Both the position numbers and the translations under genes were made by a program. Source: Arthrobacter sp. NtRootA1 (GTDB lineage Bacteria > Actinomycetota > Actinomycetes > Actinomycetales > Micrococcaceae). Taken from it: DNA of 64,000 bases. The notes under the pieces were generated by a model that was given only the letters and a program-made list of their open reading frames with translations, did not search any database and was not told the DNA's origin. The stretch's first letter is position 1; each line of letters starts with the position of its first letter. The stretch spans positions 434,001-498,000 of the forward strand of contig NZ_AP024630.1 of the NCBI RefSeq assembly GCF_019976975.1, in the 5' to 3' direction. Positions 36,889-44,838 of this stretch are shown here, piece after piece.

Positions 36889-38400
36889 CTATTTCTCCTT
36901 GCTGCGGTCAGCGAACCAGCCCGTTACCTGCGGGTTGGTGTTCTGGTAGATGTGCTTGGCTTCCTGGTATTCAGCGAGTCCGGTGGGACCGAGCTCGCGG
37001 CCGACGCCGGACTGGCCGAAGCCGCCCCATTCGGCCTGTGGAAGGTAGGGGTGGTAGTCGTTGATCCAAACGGTGCCGTGGCGCAGGCGGCCTGCTACCC
37101 GCTGAGCCTTGCCTGCATCCTGGGTCCAGACTGCGCCGGCCAGTCCGTAGATGGTGTCGTTCGCGGTGGCCACGGCTTCGTCTTCCGTCCGGAAGGTTTC
37201 CACCGTTACTACCGGGCCGAAGGCTTCGTCGACCACAACCGACATTCCCCGTTGGACGCGATCCAGGATGGTCGGCTGGTAGTAATAGCCGGCGTCGTAC
37301 TTCTCTCCTTCAGGCGCTGCGCCACCACACCGCAACCGTGCGCCTTCCGCCACGCCACGCTGGACGTAGGCATCCACCTTGTCGCGGTGGGCTGCAGAAA
37401 TCAGCGGTCCGGTCTCGGCGGACTCATCGAACGGGCCACCGAGGCGGATGTCCTTTGCCCTGCGGACCAGCTCGTCGACGAAGCGCTCGGCGATGGATTC
37501 CTCCACCACCAGCCGTGCCCCGGCGGAGCAGACCTGGCCTGAGTGCACAAAGGCCCCGTTCAGCGCATTGTCTACGGCGGCGTCGAAATCAGCGTCAGCA
37601 AACACGACGTTGGGGTTCTTGCCGCCGAGCTCAAGCGCCAGCTTCTTAACAGTGCCGGCTGCGGCGGCGGCAATGCGCTTGCCGGTTTCCAATCCGCCGG
37701 TGAAGGAGACCAGGTCAATGTCAGGGTGCTCCGAGAGGGGTGCGCCCGCCTTGGCGCCCGGGCCAGTCACGAGGTTGGCGACGCCGTCGGGCAGGCCAAG
37801 GTCCTTGAGCAGCTGCATGGCAAGGATTGCGGTGGACGGGGTCAGCTCGGCCGGCTTGAGGACGAAAGTGCAGCCAGCGGCCAGTGCGGGCGCGATCTTC
37901 CATGCGGCCTGCAGCAGCGGGTAGTTCCACGGCGTGATCAAACCGCAGACGCCAACGGGCTCGTAGACGATTTTGCTGGCGACGGCGTTGTCCCCGGCAT
38001 CGACTACCCGGCCCGCCGACTGCCCGGCGAGCCTTCCGAAATATTCGAAGCAGGCAGCGATGTCGTCAATGTCGATACGGCTTTCGATGATCCGCTTGCC
38101 GGTGTCCAGCGATTCGGCGCGGGCGAACTTCTCCCGGCGTTCGCGCAGTTCCGCGGCGACCTTCAGCAGGAACGCACCGCGATCGGGCGCCGGGACAGAA
38201 GACCAAACGCCGGAGTCAAAGGCTGCCCGAGCGGCAGAAATGGCGCGCTCGGCATCTTCGCGGCTGGCTTCAGACACCGTGGCGACCAGTTCGCCGTCGG
38301 CCGGGTTGTGGATTGTGCGGACCGCGCCGGACGCAGCCGGCTCCCACGAGCCGTTGATGAAAAGCGTGGATGCGGTTTCGGAGAATGTGGCTTGGGTCAT
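36889..38400 (-). CDS. betB: Betaine aldehyde dehydrogenase
   Basis: NAD(P)-dependent oxidation of betaine aldehyde to glycine betaine. The 503-residue ALDH has GLITPWNYPLLQAAWKIAPA and KLALELGGKNPNVVFADADF with the catalytic Glu. GAFVHSGQVCSAGARL holds the catalytic Cys, and the C-terminal ALDH tail QSGVGRELGPTGLAEYQEAK follows. ATG at 38400 has no good ribosome binding site, and the operator pair ends 21 bp upstream, so the mRNA may be leaderless. It is the first gene of betB-betA. Glycine betaine made here could be osmoprotectant or be demethylated to dimethylglycine, the substrate of the enzyme at 631-3123. Confidence 0.92.
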   Translation of the reverse strand: MTQATFSETASTLFINGSWEPAASGAVRTIHNPADGELVATVSEASREDAERAISAARAAFDSGVWSSVPAPDRGAFLLKVAAELRERREKFARAESLDTGKRIIESRIDIDDIAACFEYFGRLAGQSAGRVVDAGDNAVASKIVYEPVGVCGLITPWNYPLLQAAWKIAPALAAGCTFVLKPAELTPSTAILAMQLLKDLGLPDGVANLVTGPGAKAGAPLSEHPDIDLVSFTGGLETGKRIAAAAAGTVKKLALELGGKNPNVVFADADFDAAVDNALNGAFVHSGQVCSAGARLVVEESIAERFVDELVRRAKDIRLGGPFDESAETGPLISAAHRDKVDAYVQRGVAEGARLRCGGAAPEGEKYDAGYYYQPTILDRVQRGMSVVVDEAFGPVVTVETFRTEDEAVATANDTIYGLAGAVWTQDAGKAQRVAGRLRHGTVWINDYHPYLPQAEWGGFGQSGVGRELGPTGLAEYQEAKHIYQNTNPQVTGWFADRSKEK

Positions 38401-38420
38401 ACATTGGAGATTAGTGCATC

Positions 38421-38460
38421 TTGAACATCTGTTCAAGGGTACGTATGAACAAATGTTCAA
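38421..38460. promoter_or_regulatory. Tandem TTGAACA-GTTCAA operator upstream of betB
   Basis: TTGAACATCTGTTCAA (38421-38436) and ATGAACAAATGTTCAA (38445-38460) start 24 bp apart; the second is identical to one upstream of the permease. The location at the promoter and the palindromic form suggest repression by a TetR (BetI-like) protein, possibly the one encoded at 40286-40888. Confidence 0.75.
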
Positions 38461-38561
38461 AATTTTCGGGCTGCGCGTTAGGTACTGCTACTGCCATTCC
38501 GGGGCAGACAACAACGGCGCCCCTACCCGTTGCCGGAGGGCGCCGTCGTGGTCCGAAGGGG

Positions 38562-38825
38562 CTATTCGTAGAATTCGATTCTTGGCTCTCCGATGACTCC
38601 ACCGCGTTTCATGGCTTCCTGGAGTTCGGGGTTGGCGAAGAAGGCCTGCGCCTTCTCTACTGAGTCAAAATAGTGCAGCACGAGCACGGTGTCGGGGTCA
38701 TCCGCCTTCCGGTGGAAAGATTCCTGTGTGACGCCGCCCGCGGCCTGCAGATCCGCAACGCTTTTATAGACGTCATGCCATGCGCCAAAATCAGCCACTT
38801 TGTGGGTAACAACGGACAGTGCCAT
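38562..38825 (-). CDS. Small dimeric alpha/beta-barrel-like protein
   Basis: An 87-residue protein starting MALSVVTHKVADFGAWHDVY, with VLVLHYFDSVEKAQAFFANPE and RIEFYE at the end. The strand-helix-strand repeat and length resemble antibiotic-biosynthesis-monooxygenase or ferredoxin-like cyclase folds. No catalytic residue can be pinned down. ATG at 38825 after AAGGAGAAGT. A second protein of this kind is encoded 78 bp upstream. Role unknown; possibly oxidative or small-molecule handling. Confidence 0.75.
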   Translation of the reverse strand: MALSVVTHKVADFGAWHDVYKSVADLQAAGGVTQESFHRKADDPDTVLVLHYFDSVEKAQAFFANPELQEAMKRGGVIGEPRIEFYE

Positions 38826-38903
38826 GGACTTCTCCTTAAGGTGGTGTAGCTCAAAAACCGGGACGGCGGGGGCCGGCGTCCCGCGTCAGACTCTGCGAGG
38901 CTG

Positions 38904-39197
38904 TCAGTCCTCAGGTCCCGCCGTCTGGAAATTGTGGACATCGAAATAGCTGATCTCCGGCTGCGCGATTCCGAGTTCGGCTGTAACTGGGCCGAGCTTG
39001 TTTTGATAGAAGGAATCGGCTTGTTCGCGGGTCCGCCATACATCCACGATCCGGGCGCCATGGTCAGTCCCCGATACCCAATGGAAAAGCCCGCCCGGGG
39101 CCCCGGGTCCGCCCGGAGCGAGTCCTAGTCGCTGCACCACTTTGTCATAATCCTCCAGGGTGCCTTCGGTGAAATCCATGATTACTGCAATGGCCAT
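38904..39197 (-). CDS. Small ferredoxin-like-fold protein, ABM-type
   Basis: A 97-residue protein from ATG at 39197 (MAIAVIMDFTEGTLEDYDKV), preceded by GGAGG. It contains GGLFHWVSGTDHGARIVDVW and REQADSFYQNKLGPVTAELG, a typical dimeric alpha/beta-barrel pattern. The frame is open much farther upstream, but the ribosome binding site and family length support this start. It is upstream of a sister small protein, and the two are probably one transcript. Function unknown. Confidence 0.75.
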   Translation of the reverse strand: MAIAVIMDFTEGTLEDYDKVVQRLGLAPGGPGAPGGLFHWVSGTDHGARIVDVWRTREQADSFYQNKLGPVTAELGIAQPEISYFDVHNFQTAGPED

Positions 39198-39372
39198 AAT
39201 GGACCTCCAATGGGATTGGCGGGGGATGATCCCACTGCCATTCGCAACGCTAGACCCGCCCAAATACGCGGTCAATAGGCCCCTGACGGGGAGTAAGGAG
39301 GCTGCTCTGCAGGGGCGGTTTGGGTGCAGTGTTGCTACGCAAACCACCGGCGATTCCCATGGGCGGCGACTG

Positions 39373-40212
39373 TCAGCCAAGCTCGGCCCGGCGGCCGGGC
39401 TCGGCTCCGTACTCTGACCACCCGCCTGCGTAGAGGCGGCCGCGGCCAAGTCCTGCATGCTCGAGAGCGAGAAGGTTGTGGCAGGCCGTGACGCCTGATC
39501 CACAGTAGGAGATGACGGCAGTCGCATCTTCGATCCCAACCTTCGCAAACGCTCGTCGGACCTCGGCGATCGGGCGCAGGCGTCCATCCGGGGCGAGGTT
39601 CCCACGGCACGGGACGTTCACGGCGCCGGGGATGTGTCCGGCTTGGGGATCGGTGGGCAGCTGCAGGCTTCCGTCGAAGCGGTCGGCATTCCGGGCGTCG
39701 AGAATGATCCCGGCAGCCCCTGCGCTAATGTCCTCAAGCCGGGCTAGAAGCTCCTTCGGCCACGGAGACGGCGTGAAAGTCGCGGGCGTCGGCTTGGCGG
39801 GTATCGTCTCGAGCGGTCCTGTCCACGCGGCAATCCCGCCGTCGAGCAGCGCCGCCCGATGCCCCAGCGCACGCAGCATCCACACGAGCCGCGCTGCGAT
39901 GACTCCTCCCGCGTCGTCATACGCGACGACGGTCGTTGAGTCGCCGATTCCCAAGGAAGACATTCCCTGTGCGAACACTTCGGGGTCGGGAAGAGGGTTC
40001 AGGCCGTGTGGTCCCGAGCTGCCCGACAGCCAAGAGTCCAGGTCCACGAACACCGCGTCTGGAAGATGCCCGCCGTCGTACGCTGCACGGCCTGACGCGC
40101 CGTCGAGGTACCACCGAACATCAGTGGTGACAACGTTGGTTCGGTGTGCCTTGAGCCATTCGGCATCAACAAAGGGCGGAAGGTCCGCTGAGGTTATCCG
40201 ACGATCATCCAT
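39373..40212 (-). CDS. Thiosulfate/3-mercaptopyruvate sulfurtransferase (two rhodanese domains)
   Basis: Transfers a sulfane sulfur to an acceptor such as cyanide or thiols. The 279-residue protein has a non-catalytic N-terminal rhodanese domain (about 10-135) with VRWYLDGASGRAAYDGGHLP. A catalytic C-terminal one has ARNADRFDGS and the active-site loop ISYCGSGVTACHNLLAL, with the nucleophilic Cys in YCGSGVTA. The CGSGVTA loop is typical of mercaptopyruvate-type enzymes. The start is uncertain; ATG at 40212 and GTG at 40239 both lack a good ribosome binding site. No operon partner is obvious. Confidence 0.88.
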   Translation of the reverse strand: MDDRRITSADLPPFVDAEWLKAHRTNVVTTDVRWYLDGASGRAAYDGGHLPDAVFVDLDSWLSGSSGPHGLNPLPDPEVFAQGMSSLGIGDSTTVVAYDDAGGVIAARLVWMLRALGHRAALLDGGIAAWTGPLETIPAKPTPATFTPSPWPKELLARLEDISAGAAGIILDARNADRFDGSLQLPTDPQAGHIPGAVNVPCRGNLAPDGRLRPIAEVRRAFAKVGIEDATAVISYCGSGVTACHNLLALEHAGLGRGRLYAGGWSEYGAEPGRRAELG

Positions 40213-40285
40213 ACAGTGCAGGCTAGAGGGTGCGTCCACTATTCGAGCAAAAACGTCCCATCATGTGGACTGGTGTGCATGCGTC

Positions 40286-40888
40286 TCAACGGTCGCTGTG
40301 ACGCGAAGGGGCGAAAGCGATCTGCTCCGTGCGGGCAATGCCACGCTCGATGGCCGCCTTGTCTATGCCCAGGAGCGTGGTGAGCCACATGCCGTTTTGC
40401 ACGACGACGATGTCTGCTGCGCGCTCACTGCTCTCATCGGCGGAAAGCTCTGGTTTGGCATTCCCTATGAGTGTGGCAAGCCCGTCCAGATACCGGTCGA
40501 AGGCCGCCGCGTTGATCCGTGCAAAGTCCTCGTGAGCTTGGGCGAGGGCCCAGAGGTGGAGGCGGAGGGACAGATACGGAGTGGTCAGGAGATCGGGGTC
40601 TGCAACGCGCCGAAGTGACTCCCGGAGTTGCTCCTCAGGGGTTGACGCCGGCTCCGGCTCCACGAGCATGAGGTCGTGCTCTTCGATCCGGTGCAGCACC
40701 GCGCGGATCAAGCTCGACTTGTCCTCGTAGTAGTAGTTCACGAGCCCCAGCGCCACACCGGCTTCGCGTGACACGGCACGCATGTTGATGCCCGAAATGC
40801 CGTGGCGTGACAACAGTTCCAAGGCAGCCTCGAGAATGCGTGCTTGCCTGTCAACCTGTTCGCCGGACTTTGCGGTGCTTGTACCCAT
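40286..40888 (-). CDS. TetR-family regulator, BetI-like
   Basis: A 200-residue repressor. The helix-turn-helix is ARILEAALELLSRHGISGINMRAVSREAGVALGLVNYYYEDKSSL, positions about 16-60, and GLVNYYYEDKSSLI is very close to the BetI recognition helix. The C-terminal ligand domain has no recognisable catalytic residues. It lies 1.9 kb from betB, with no operator of the betB type at its own promoter that I could see. I infer that it binds the tandem sites upstream of betB and the permease in response to choline. ATG at 40888. Confidence 0.85.
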   Translation of the reverse strand: MGTSTAKSGEQVDRQARILEAALELLSRHGISGINMRAVSREAGVALGLVNYYYEDKSSLIRAVLHRIEEHDLMLVEPEPASTPEEQLRESLRRVADPDLLTTPYLSLRLHLWALAQAHEDFARINAAAFDRYLDGLATLIGNAKPELSADESSERAADIVVVQNGMWLTTLLGIDKAAIERGIARTEQIAFAPSRHSDR

Positions 40889-40932
40889 TCGGTCAGACTA
40901 TTGCCAAACCCGGATCAGCGCATCCCGGACGA

Positions 40933-41691
40933 CTACAGGTTTCCTTCTGCGTAAACGCGCAGGGCGTCCCGGACGAACGTCGCTCCTGACTCCCCGCCAT
41001 AGTTCGCGGCAAATCGAGGGTCAGCGACGTACATTTCGCCGAGGCCTGTGACGTAGCCCTTTACGTCTCCACCGGGAGTGGCGGACGGTGTGCCGGGGAT
41101 TCCGCGGAGCCACTCGACGTGGCGCCTTGCCAGTTCTTGTGCTTCAGCGCTGTCGGGTGTGATTCCGGACGTCGCAGCGGAGATCCAGTCGCTCCCCAGT
41201 TTCCGGGAGCGTTCCTTCCATTGCTGCTTTTCTTCGGCGCTCATACCGCGCCACCAAGCGTCACTGGTGGCGTAAGCGTCCTTGCCCCAGCGCTCCTCTA
41301 CCTCGTCCTTGTACTGAGTGTGGTCGAAGCCGTCAAACATGTCCTGTGCCATGTACTTTCCATCCCCTTTCAACGTGTCAATGGTTTGCCGCACCGACGC
41401 GATTTGCCGCGACAGGCGGTCCTGCTCTTGCCCAAGCCATTCCAGGTGGCCGCTCAACGCCTTGACGGTGTCGGTCTCCCTGGCAAGCACGTCCGCAATC
41501 GCGGGCAAGCCAAGTCCAAGCTCCCTGAGCAGGAGGATCCGCTGAAGCTGCACCAAAGCCGGACCGTCGTAATAGCGGTAGCCGTTATGACCGGTCCGGC
41601 TTGGCTTGAGCAGCCCAATATCGTCGTAATGACGCAGCGTGCGGCTGGTGGTCCCTGCCATCTTGGCGATTTCCTGGATCGACCAGTCCAT
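40933..41691 (-). CDS. MerR-family regulator of TipA type (TipAS effector domain)
   Basis: A 252-residue protein. The N-terminal MerR winged helix has TSRTLRHYDDIGLLKPSRTGHNGYRYYDGPAL, followed by a long dimerisation helix (about 75-110). A C-terminal TipAS-like domain (about 130-250) starts DMFDGFDHTQYKDEVEERWG. TipA-type proteins bind thiopeptide-like or xenobiotic ligands covalently and activate multidrug-resistance genes. An inverted repeat upstream (41744-41758) could be its own operator. ATG at 41691 with GAGGAGAC upstream. Confidence 0.9.
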   Translation of the reverse strand: MDWSIQEIAKMAGTTSRTLRHYDDIGLLKPSRTGHNGYRYYDGPALVQLQRILLLRELGLGLPAIADVLARETDTVKALSGHLEWLGQEQDRLSRQIASVRQTIDTLKGDGKYMAQDMFDGFDHTQYKDEVEERWGKDAYATSDAWWRGMSAEEKQQWKERSRKLGSDWISAATSGITPDSAEAQELARRHVEWLRGIPGTPSATPGGDVKGYVTGLGEMYVADPRFAANYGGESGATFVRDALRVYAEGNL

Positions 41692-41743
41692 GTCTCCTCC
41701 GTCCTGGCCCTCTTGTTCCTGGCTTGTCCTTTGACAGTAATGG

Positions 41744-41758
41744 TTGACGTTACGTCAA
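41744..41758. promoter_or_regulatory. TTGACGT-T-ACGTCAA palindrome upstream of the MerR gene
   Basis: A perfect 7-bp inverted repeat around one base, 52 bp from the MerR start, overlapping a good -35-like TTGAC. It is a plausible MerR operator within the spacer promoter. Confidence 0.5.
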
Positions 41759-41782
41759 GGTCAAGGGGGTGGATTGGAGGAA

Positions 41783-42433
41783 TTAGTCGGCCAGGATCAG
41801 GTACAGCGCGCGCCGGGTTTCATCGAGCTTCTCGATTGCCGCCCTGCGTTGTTCGTCGGTTGCCGCACCGCGGAACTGGTGGACGACGCCCATGAGTTTC
41901 CCGATGCTTTGGTGGAACTCTTGCATGTTTCCGTCCGCCTCGGTGTTCCAGGCGTTGGCGAGTTCTTCTTCATGCTCGGCAACGTAGGCGCGGCCGTCGT
42001 CCGTCAATGTGAATTCCGTCCGACGCCCCTCGCCCGCGGCTGTGATGAGCTCTTCATCAACCAGCTGCTGCAAGGTGGGGTAGACGGATCCGGGGCTGGG
42101 CCGCCAGGCTCCGGAGGTCTTCTCGGCGATGGTCTTGATCAGTCCGTAGCCGTTGGAAGGAGCCTCGGCCAGCAGGGAGAGGATCGCCGCGCGGACGTCG
42201 CCGCGGTTGCGCCGTGGACCGCCCGGCCCGAAGCCGCGGGGACCGAAGCCGCCAGGGCCAAACCCGCCAGGTCCGAATCCCGGACCGAAGCCCGGCCCGA
42301 ATCCGCCCCCGCCGTGGCCGCCCGGTCCGCGACGGCCTTTGCCTCGATTGAAGCGACCTCGACCATGTCCATGCTCGGGATGTCCGTGGCCGTGTTCAGG
42401 GAAATTGTTGTCGTGTTCGTTGATGCCTTTCAT
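41783..42433 (-). CDS. PadR-family regulator with His- and Gly/Pro-rich N-terminus
   Basis: A 216-residue protein. Residues 1-75 are low complexity: HGHGHPEHGHGRGRF, then GKGRRGPGGHGGGG, then repeated GFGPGFGPG units. Residues about 80-165 are the PadR winged helix (RAAILSLLAEAPSNGYGLIK, SPGSVYPTLQQLVDEELI, TEFTLTDDGRAYV). Helices needed for dimerisation follow (about 170-216). ATG at 42433 follows AAAGGA. The His-rich repeat could bind metal, but that is speculation. A large palindrome upstream fits autoregulation. Confidence 0.88.
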   Translation of the reverse strand: MKGINEHDNNFPEHGHGHPEHGHGRGRFNRGKGRRGPGGHGGGGFGPGFGPGFGPGGFGPGGFGPRGFGPGGPRRNRGDVRAAILSLLAEAPSNGYGLIKTIAEKTSGAWRPSPGSVYPTLQQLVDEELITAAGEGRRTEFTLTDDGRAYVAEHEEELANAWNTEADGNMQEFHQSIGKLMGVVHQFRGAATDEQRRAAIEKLDETRRALYLILAD

Positions 42434-42477
42434 AACAGCATCGTCCTTTCGGTAGTGGTTCGCCGAAGGAATATCGG

Positions 42478-42507
42478 CGATAGTTAACGATATATCGGTA
42501 ACTATCG
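42478..42507. promoter_or_regulatory. 30-bp near-perfect palindrome upstream of the PadR gene
   Basis: Symmetric about the central ATAT at 42491-42494, with arms beginning CGATAGTTA and ending TAACTATCG and a single mismatch pair. It lies 45 bp before the PadR start. This is the form expected for a PadR autoregulatory operator. Confidence 0.65.
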
Positions 42508-42535
42508 GAACGTCAATAGCCGTTTTTTGGGGTGG

Positions 42536-42590
42536 AACGGTTGGGATGTGAGCGAGCATCGGGGAAACGGTTGGGATGTGAGAGAGCGTT
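42536..42590. repeat. Two tandem copies of the TTGGGATGTGAGNGAG intergenic repeat
   Basis: AACGGTTGGGATGTGAGCGAGCAT and AACGGTTGGGATGTGAGAGAGCGT are spaced 30 bp apart. The GGGATGTGAGAGAG core is the same as in the 32-bp repeats near nadE (reverse orientation of those at 49441). Confidence 0.7.
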
Positions 42591-42596
42591 AAAGCC

Positions 42597-42640
42597 CGAC
42601 GGCGGGTGCGGACTTCACGAAAAGTCCGCACCCGCCGTCG
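42597..42640. terminator. Terminator of the gamma-glutamylation operon
   Basis: A perfect 19-bp stem (42597-42615 with 42622-42640) and a 6-nt loop, 15 bp downstream of the SDR stop codon on the minus strand. Confidence 0.85.
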
Positions 42641-42654
42641 AGCTTCCCAGGGAG

Positions 42655-43437
42655 TTACGAAAGGGGAGTGACGTAAGCCCCTGAGATACCGCCATCCACC
42701 AGGAACGTGGAGGCCGTAATGAAGGAAGCGTCGTCGCTGGCGAGGAACGCGACGGCCGCGGCCAGTTCCTCCGGTTCGGCAAAGCGACCCAGAGGCACGT
42801 GGACCAGTCGGCGGGCTGCCTTTTCCGGATCCTTGGCGAAGAGTTCCTTCAACAGGGGAGTGTTCACGGGGCCGGGGCAGAGCGCGTTGATTCGGATGCC
42901 CTGCCGCGCAAACTCGACGCCGAGTTCCCGGCTCATGGAGAGAACACCGCCCTTGGACGCGCTGTAGGAAATCTGTGAAGTTGCAGCGCCCATGACAGCC
43001 ACGAACGATGCCGTGTTGATGATGGAGCCCTTGCCCTGCTCCTGCATGTAGGGAATGGCGTACTTGCAGCAGTAGTAGACGGAGGTCAGGTTCGCTTCCT
43101 GCACCCTGCGCCAGGCGTCGATGCCGGTGTCGAGGATCGAAGCGTCGTCGGCGGGGGAGATGCCGGCGTTGTTGAAGGCGATGTCCACGCTGCCATACGT
43201 CTCCTTGGTCTGGGCGTAGAGATTGCGGACTTCTTCTTCGCTGGTCACGTCAACTTTGACGAACAAGCCGTCTACTTCGCTGGCGGCCGCAATCCCGGAG
43301 GTCGGTTCGATGTCGGCGATCACGACGTTGGCGCCTTCTGCGGCCATCCGGCGTGCTGTGGCCAGGCCGATGCCGCTGGCACCGCCAGTGATGACTGCGC
43401 TGCGGCCGGCGAGACGGTTGGAAACTACTGATTGCAT
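42655..43437 (-). CDS. Short-chain dehydrogenase/reductase
   Basis: A 260-residue classical SDR: TGGASGIGLATARRMAAEG cofactor loop, DIEP after beta-2 favouring NAD, NNAGIS, and the catalytic SYSASKGG (Tyr-x-x-x-Lys). SIINTASFVAVMG holds the Ser. It is the last gene of an operon with a glutamine-synthetase-like ligase, a C26 hydrolase and an aldehyde dehydrogenase. I infer oxidation of a gamma-glutamyl amino alcohol to the aldehyde, in place of the amine oxidase of the putrescine pathway. General 3-oxoacyl-reductase-like activity is an alternative. Confidence 0.88.
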   Translation of the reverse strand: MQSVVSNRLAGRSAVITGGASGIGLATARRMAAEGANVVIADIEPTSGIAAASEVDGLFVKVDVTSEEEVRNLYAQTKETYGSVDIAFNNAGISPADDASILDTGIDAWRRVQEANLTSVYYCCKYAIPYMQEQGKGSIINTASFVAVMGAATSQISYSASKGGVLSMSRELGVEFARQGIRINALCPGPVNTPLLKELFAKDPEKAARRLVHVPLGRFAEPEELAAAVAFLASDDASFITASTFLVDGGISGAYVTPLS

Positions 43438-43467
43438 TGGTGCTCTCCTTTGAAAAGTGGAAAAAGA

Positions 43468-44838
43468 TCAGGCTGACTGGGTGGAAATGAAGACGTTCTT
43501 GACCTCGCTGAAGGCATCCAGCGCGTCAGGGCCGAGTTCGCGGCCAAGGCCTGACTGTTTGAAGCCGCCAAACGGGGTGGAGTACCGGACGGACGAATGG
43601 GAGTTCACCGAGAGGTTGCCCGATTCGACTCCCCGGGCTACACGCAGTGCGCGGTCCACCTTTGAGGTCCAGATGGACCCAGACAGGCCGTACTCGGTGT
43701 TGTTGGCGATGCGGATGGCGTCCGCTTCGTCGTCGAACGGCACAACTGCAACAACCGGGCCGAAGATCTCATCCGTGAATGACGGAGCTTTCAGGTCCGG
43801 CGTCAGCACTGTGGGCGGGAACCAGAAACCCGGCCCCTCCGGCGCCTTCCCCCGGAAGGCGACCGGTGCGCCGTCGGGCACGAAAGCGGACACCGTACTG
43901 AGTTGCTGGGCCGAAATCAGGGGGCCCATAGTTGTGGCCGGATCTGCAGGGTCTCCGACGCGCATGCCCAGGACCTCTGGCTCCAACAGCTCAAGGAACC
44001 GGTCATAGACGCTGCGCTGCACAAGGATCCTGGAGCGTGCGCAGCAGTCCTGCCCGGCATTGTCGAAAGCGCCACCGGGAGCGGCGGCCGCAGCCATCTC
44101 AAGATCGGCGTCGTCGAAAACGATGTTGGCGCTCTTGCCGCCCAGTTCAAGCGTCACGCGCTTCACCTGGTCCGCGCAGCCGGCCATGATCTGCTTGCCC
44201 ACGCCGGTCGAGCCAGTGAAGACCACCTTCCTGACCGCCGGATGCGTCACGAACCGCTGGCCCACCACGGAACCCTTGCCGGGAATCACTTGGAAGACGC
44301 CCTTAGGAAGGCCAGCCTCAAGAGCCAGCTCACCAAGACGGATAGCGGTCAGCGGTGTCACCTCCGCCGGTTTGAGCACCACAGTATTGCCTGCGGCCAG
44401 GGCGGGAGCGAACCCCCATCCTGCTATCGGCATCGGGAAATTCCAGGGAACAATGATGCCAACAACCCCCAGCGGCTCGTGGAAGGTCATGTTGACCCCG
44501 CCTGCCACGGGAATCTGGCGACCGAAGTGACGTTCCGGAGCGGCTGAGTAGTAATTGAGGACGTCGCGGACGTTGCCCGCTTCCCATCGCGCGTTGCCAA
44601 TGGTGTGCCCGGCGTTGCGCACCTCCAGTTGCGCGAGGTTCTCCAGGTCATTGTCGACGGCGGCAGCGAACCGTCGCAGCAGCAGCGCCCGGTCCGCGGG
44701 GGCAACGGCCCGCCACGTCTCGTAGGCAGCGGCTGCCTTGGCAATGGCGGCGTCCGTTTCCGCCGGGCCAGCCAAGGGAACGGTCTGGATGACCTCCTCC
44801 GTGGCCGGATTGATCACATCAAACACTGTTGCTGTCAT
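43468..44838 (-). CDS. Aldehyde dehydrogenase of the gamma-glutamylation operon
   Basis: A 456-residue NAD(P)-dependent ALDH. Motifs: GIIVPWNFPMPIAGWGFAPA, FTGSTGVGKQIMAG, TLELGGKSANIVFDDADLE with catalytic Glu, GAFDNAGQDCCARSRI with catalytic Cys, and KQSGLGRELGPDALDAF. It overlaps the C26 hydrolase gene by four bases (ATGA). In the puu-type route it would oxidise a gamma-glutamyl aldehyde to the acid before deglutamylation. The exact aldehyde is not visible. Confidence 0.9.
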   Translation of the reverse strand: MTATVFDVINPATEEVIQTVPLAGPAETDAAIAKAAAAYETWRAVAPADRALLLRRFAAAVDNDLENLAQLEVRNAGHTIGNARWEAGNVRDVLNYYSAAPERHFGRQIPVAGGVNMTFHEPLGVVGIIVPWNFPMPIAGWGFAPALAAGNTVVLKPAEVTPLTAIRLGELALEAGLPKGVFQVIPGKGSVVGQRFVTHPAVRKVVFTGSTGVGKQIMAGCADQVKRVTLELGGKSANIVFDDADLEMAAAAAPGGAFDNAGQDCCARSRILVQRSVYDRFLELLEPEVLGMRVGDPADPATTMGPLISAQQLSTVSAFVPDGAPVAFRGKAPEGPGFWFPPTVLTPDLKAPSFTDEIFGPVVAVVPFDDEADAIRIANNTEYGLSGSIWTSKVDRALRVARGVESGNLSVNSHSSVRYSTPFGGFKQSGLGRELGPDALDAFSEVKNVFISTQSA

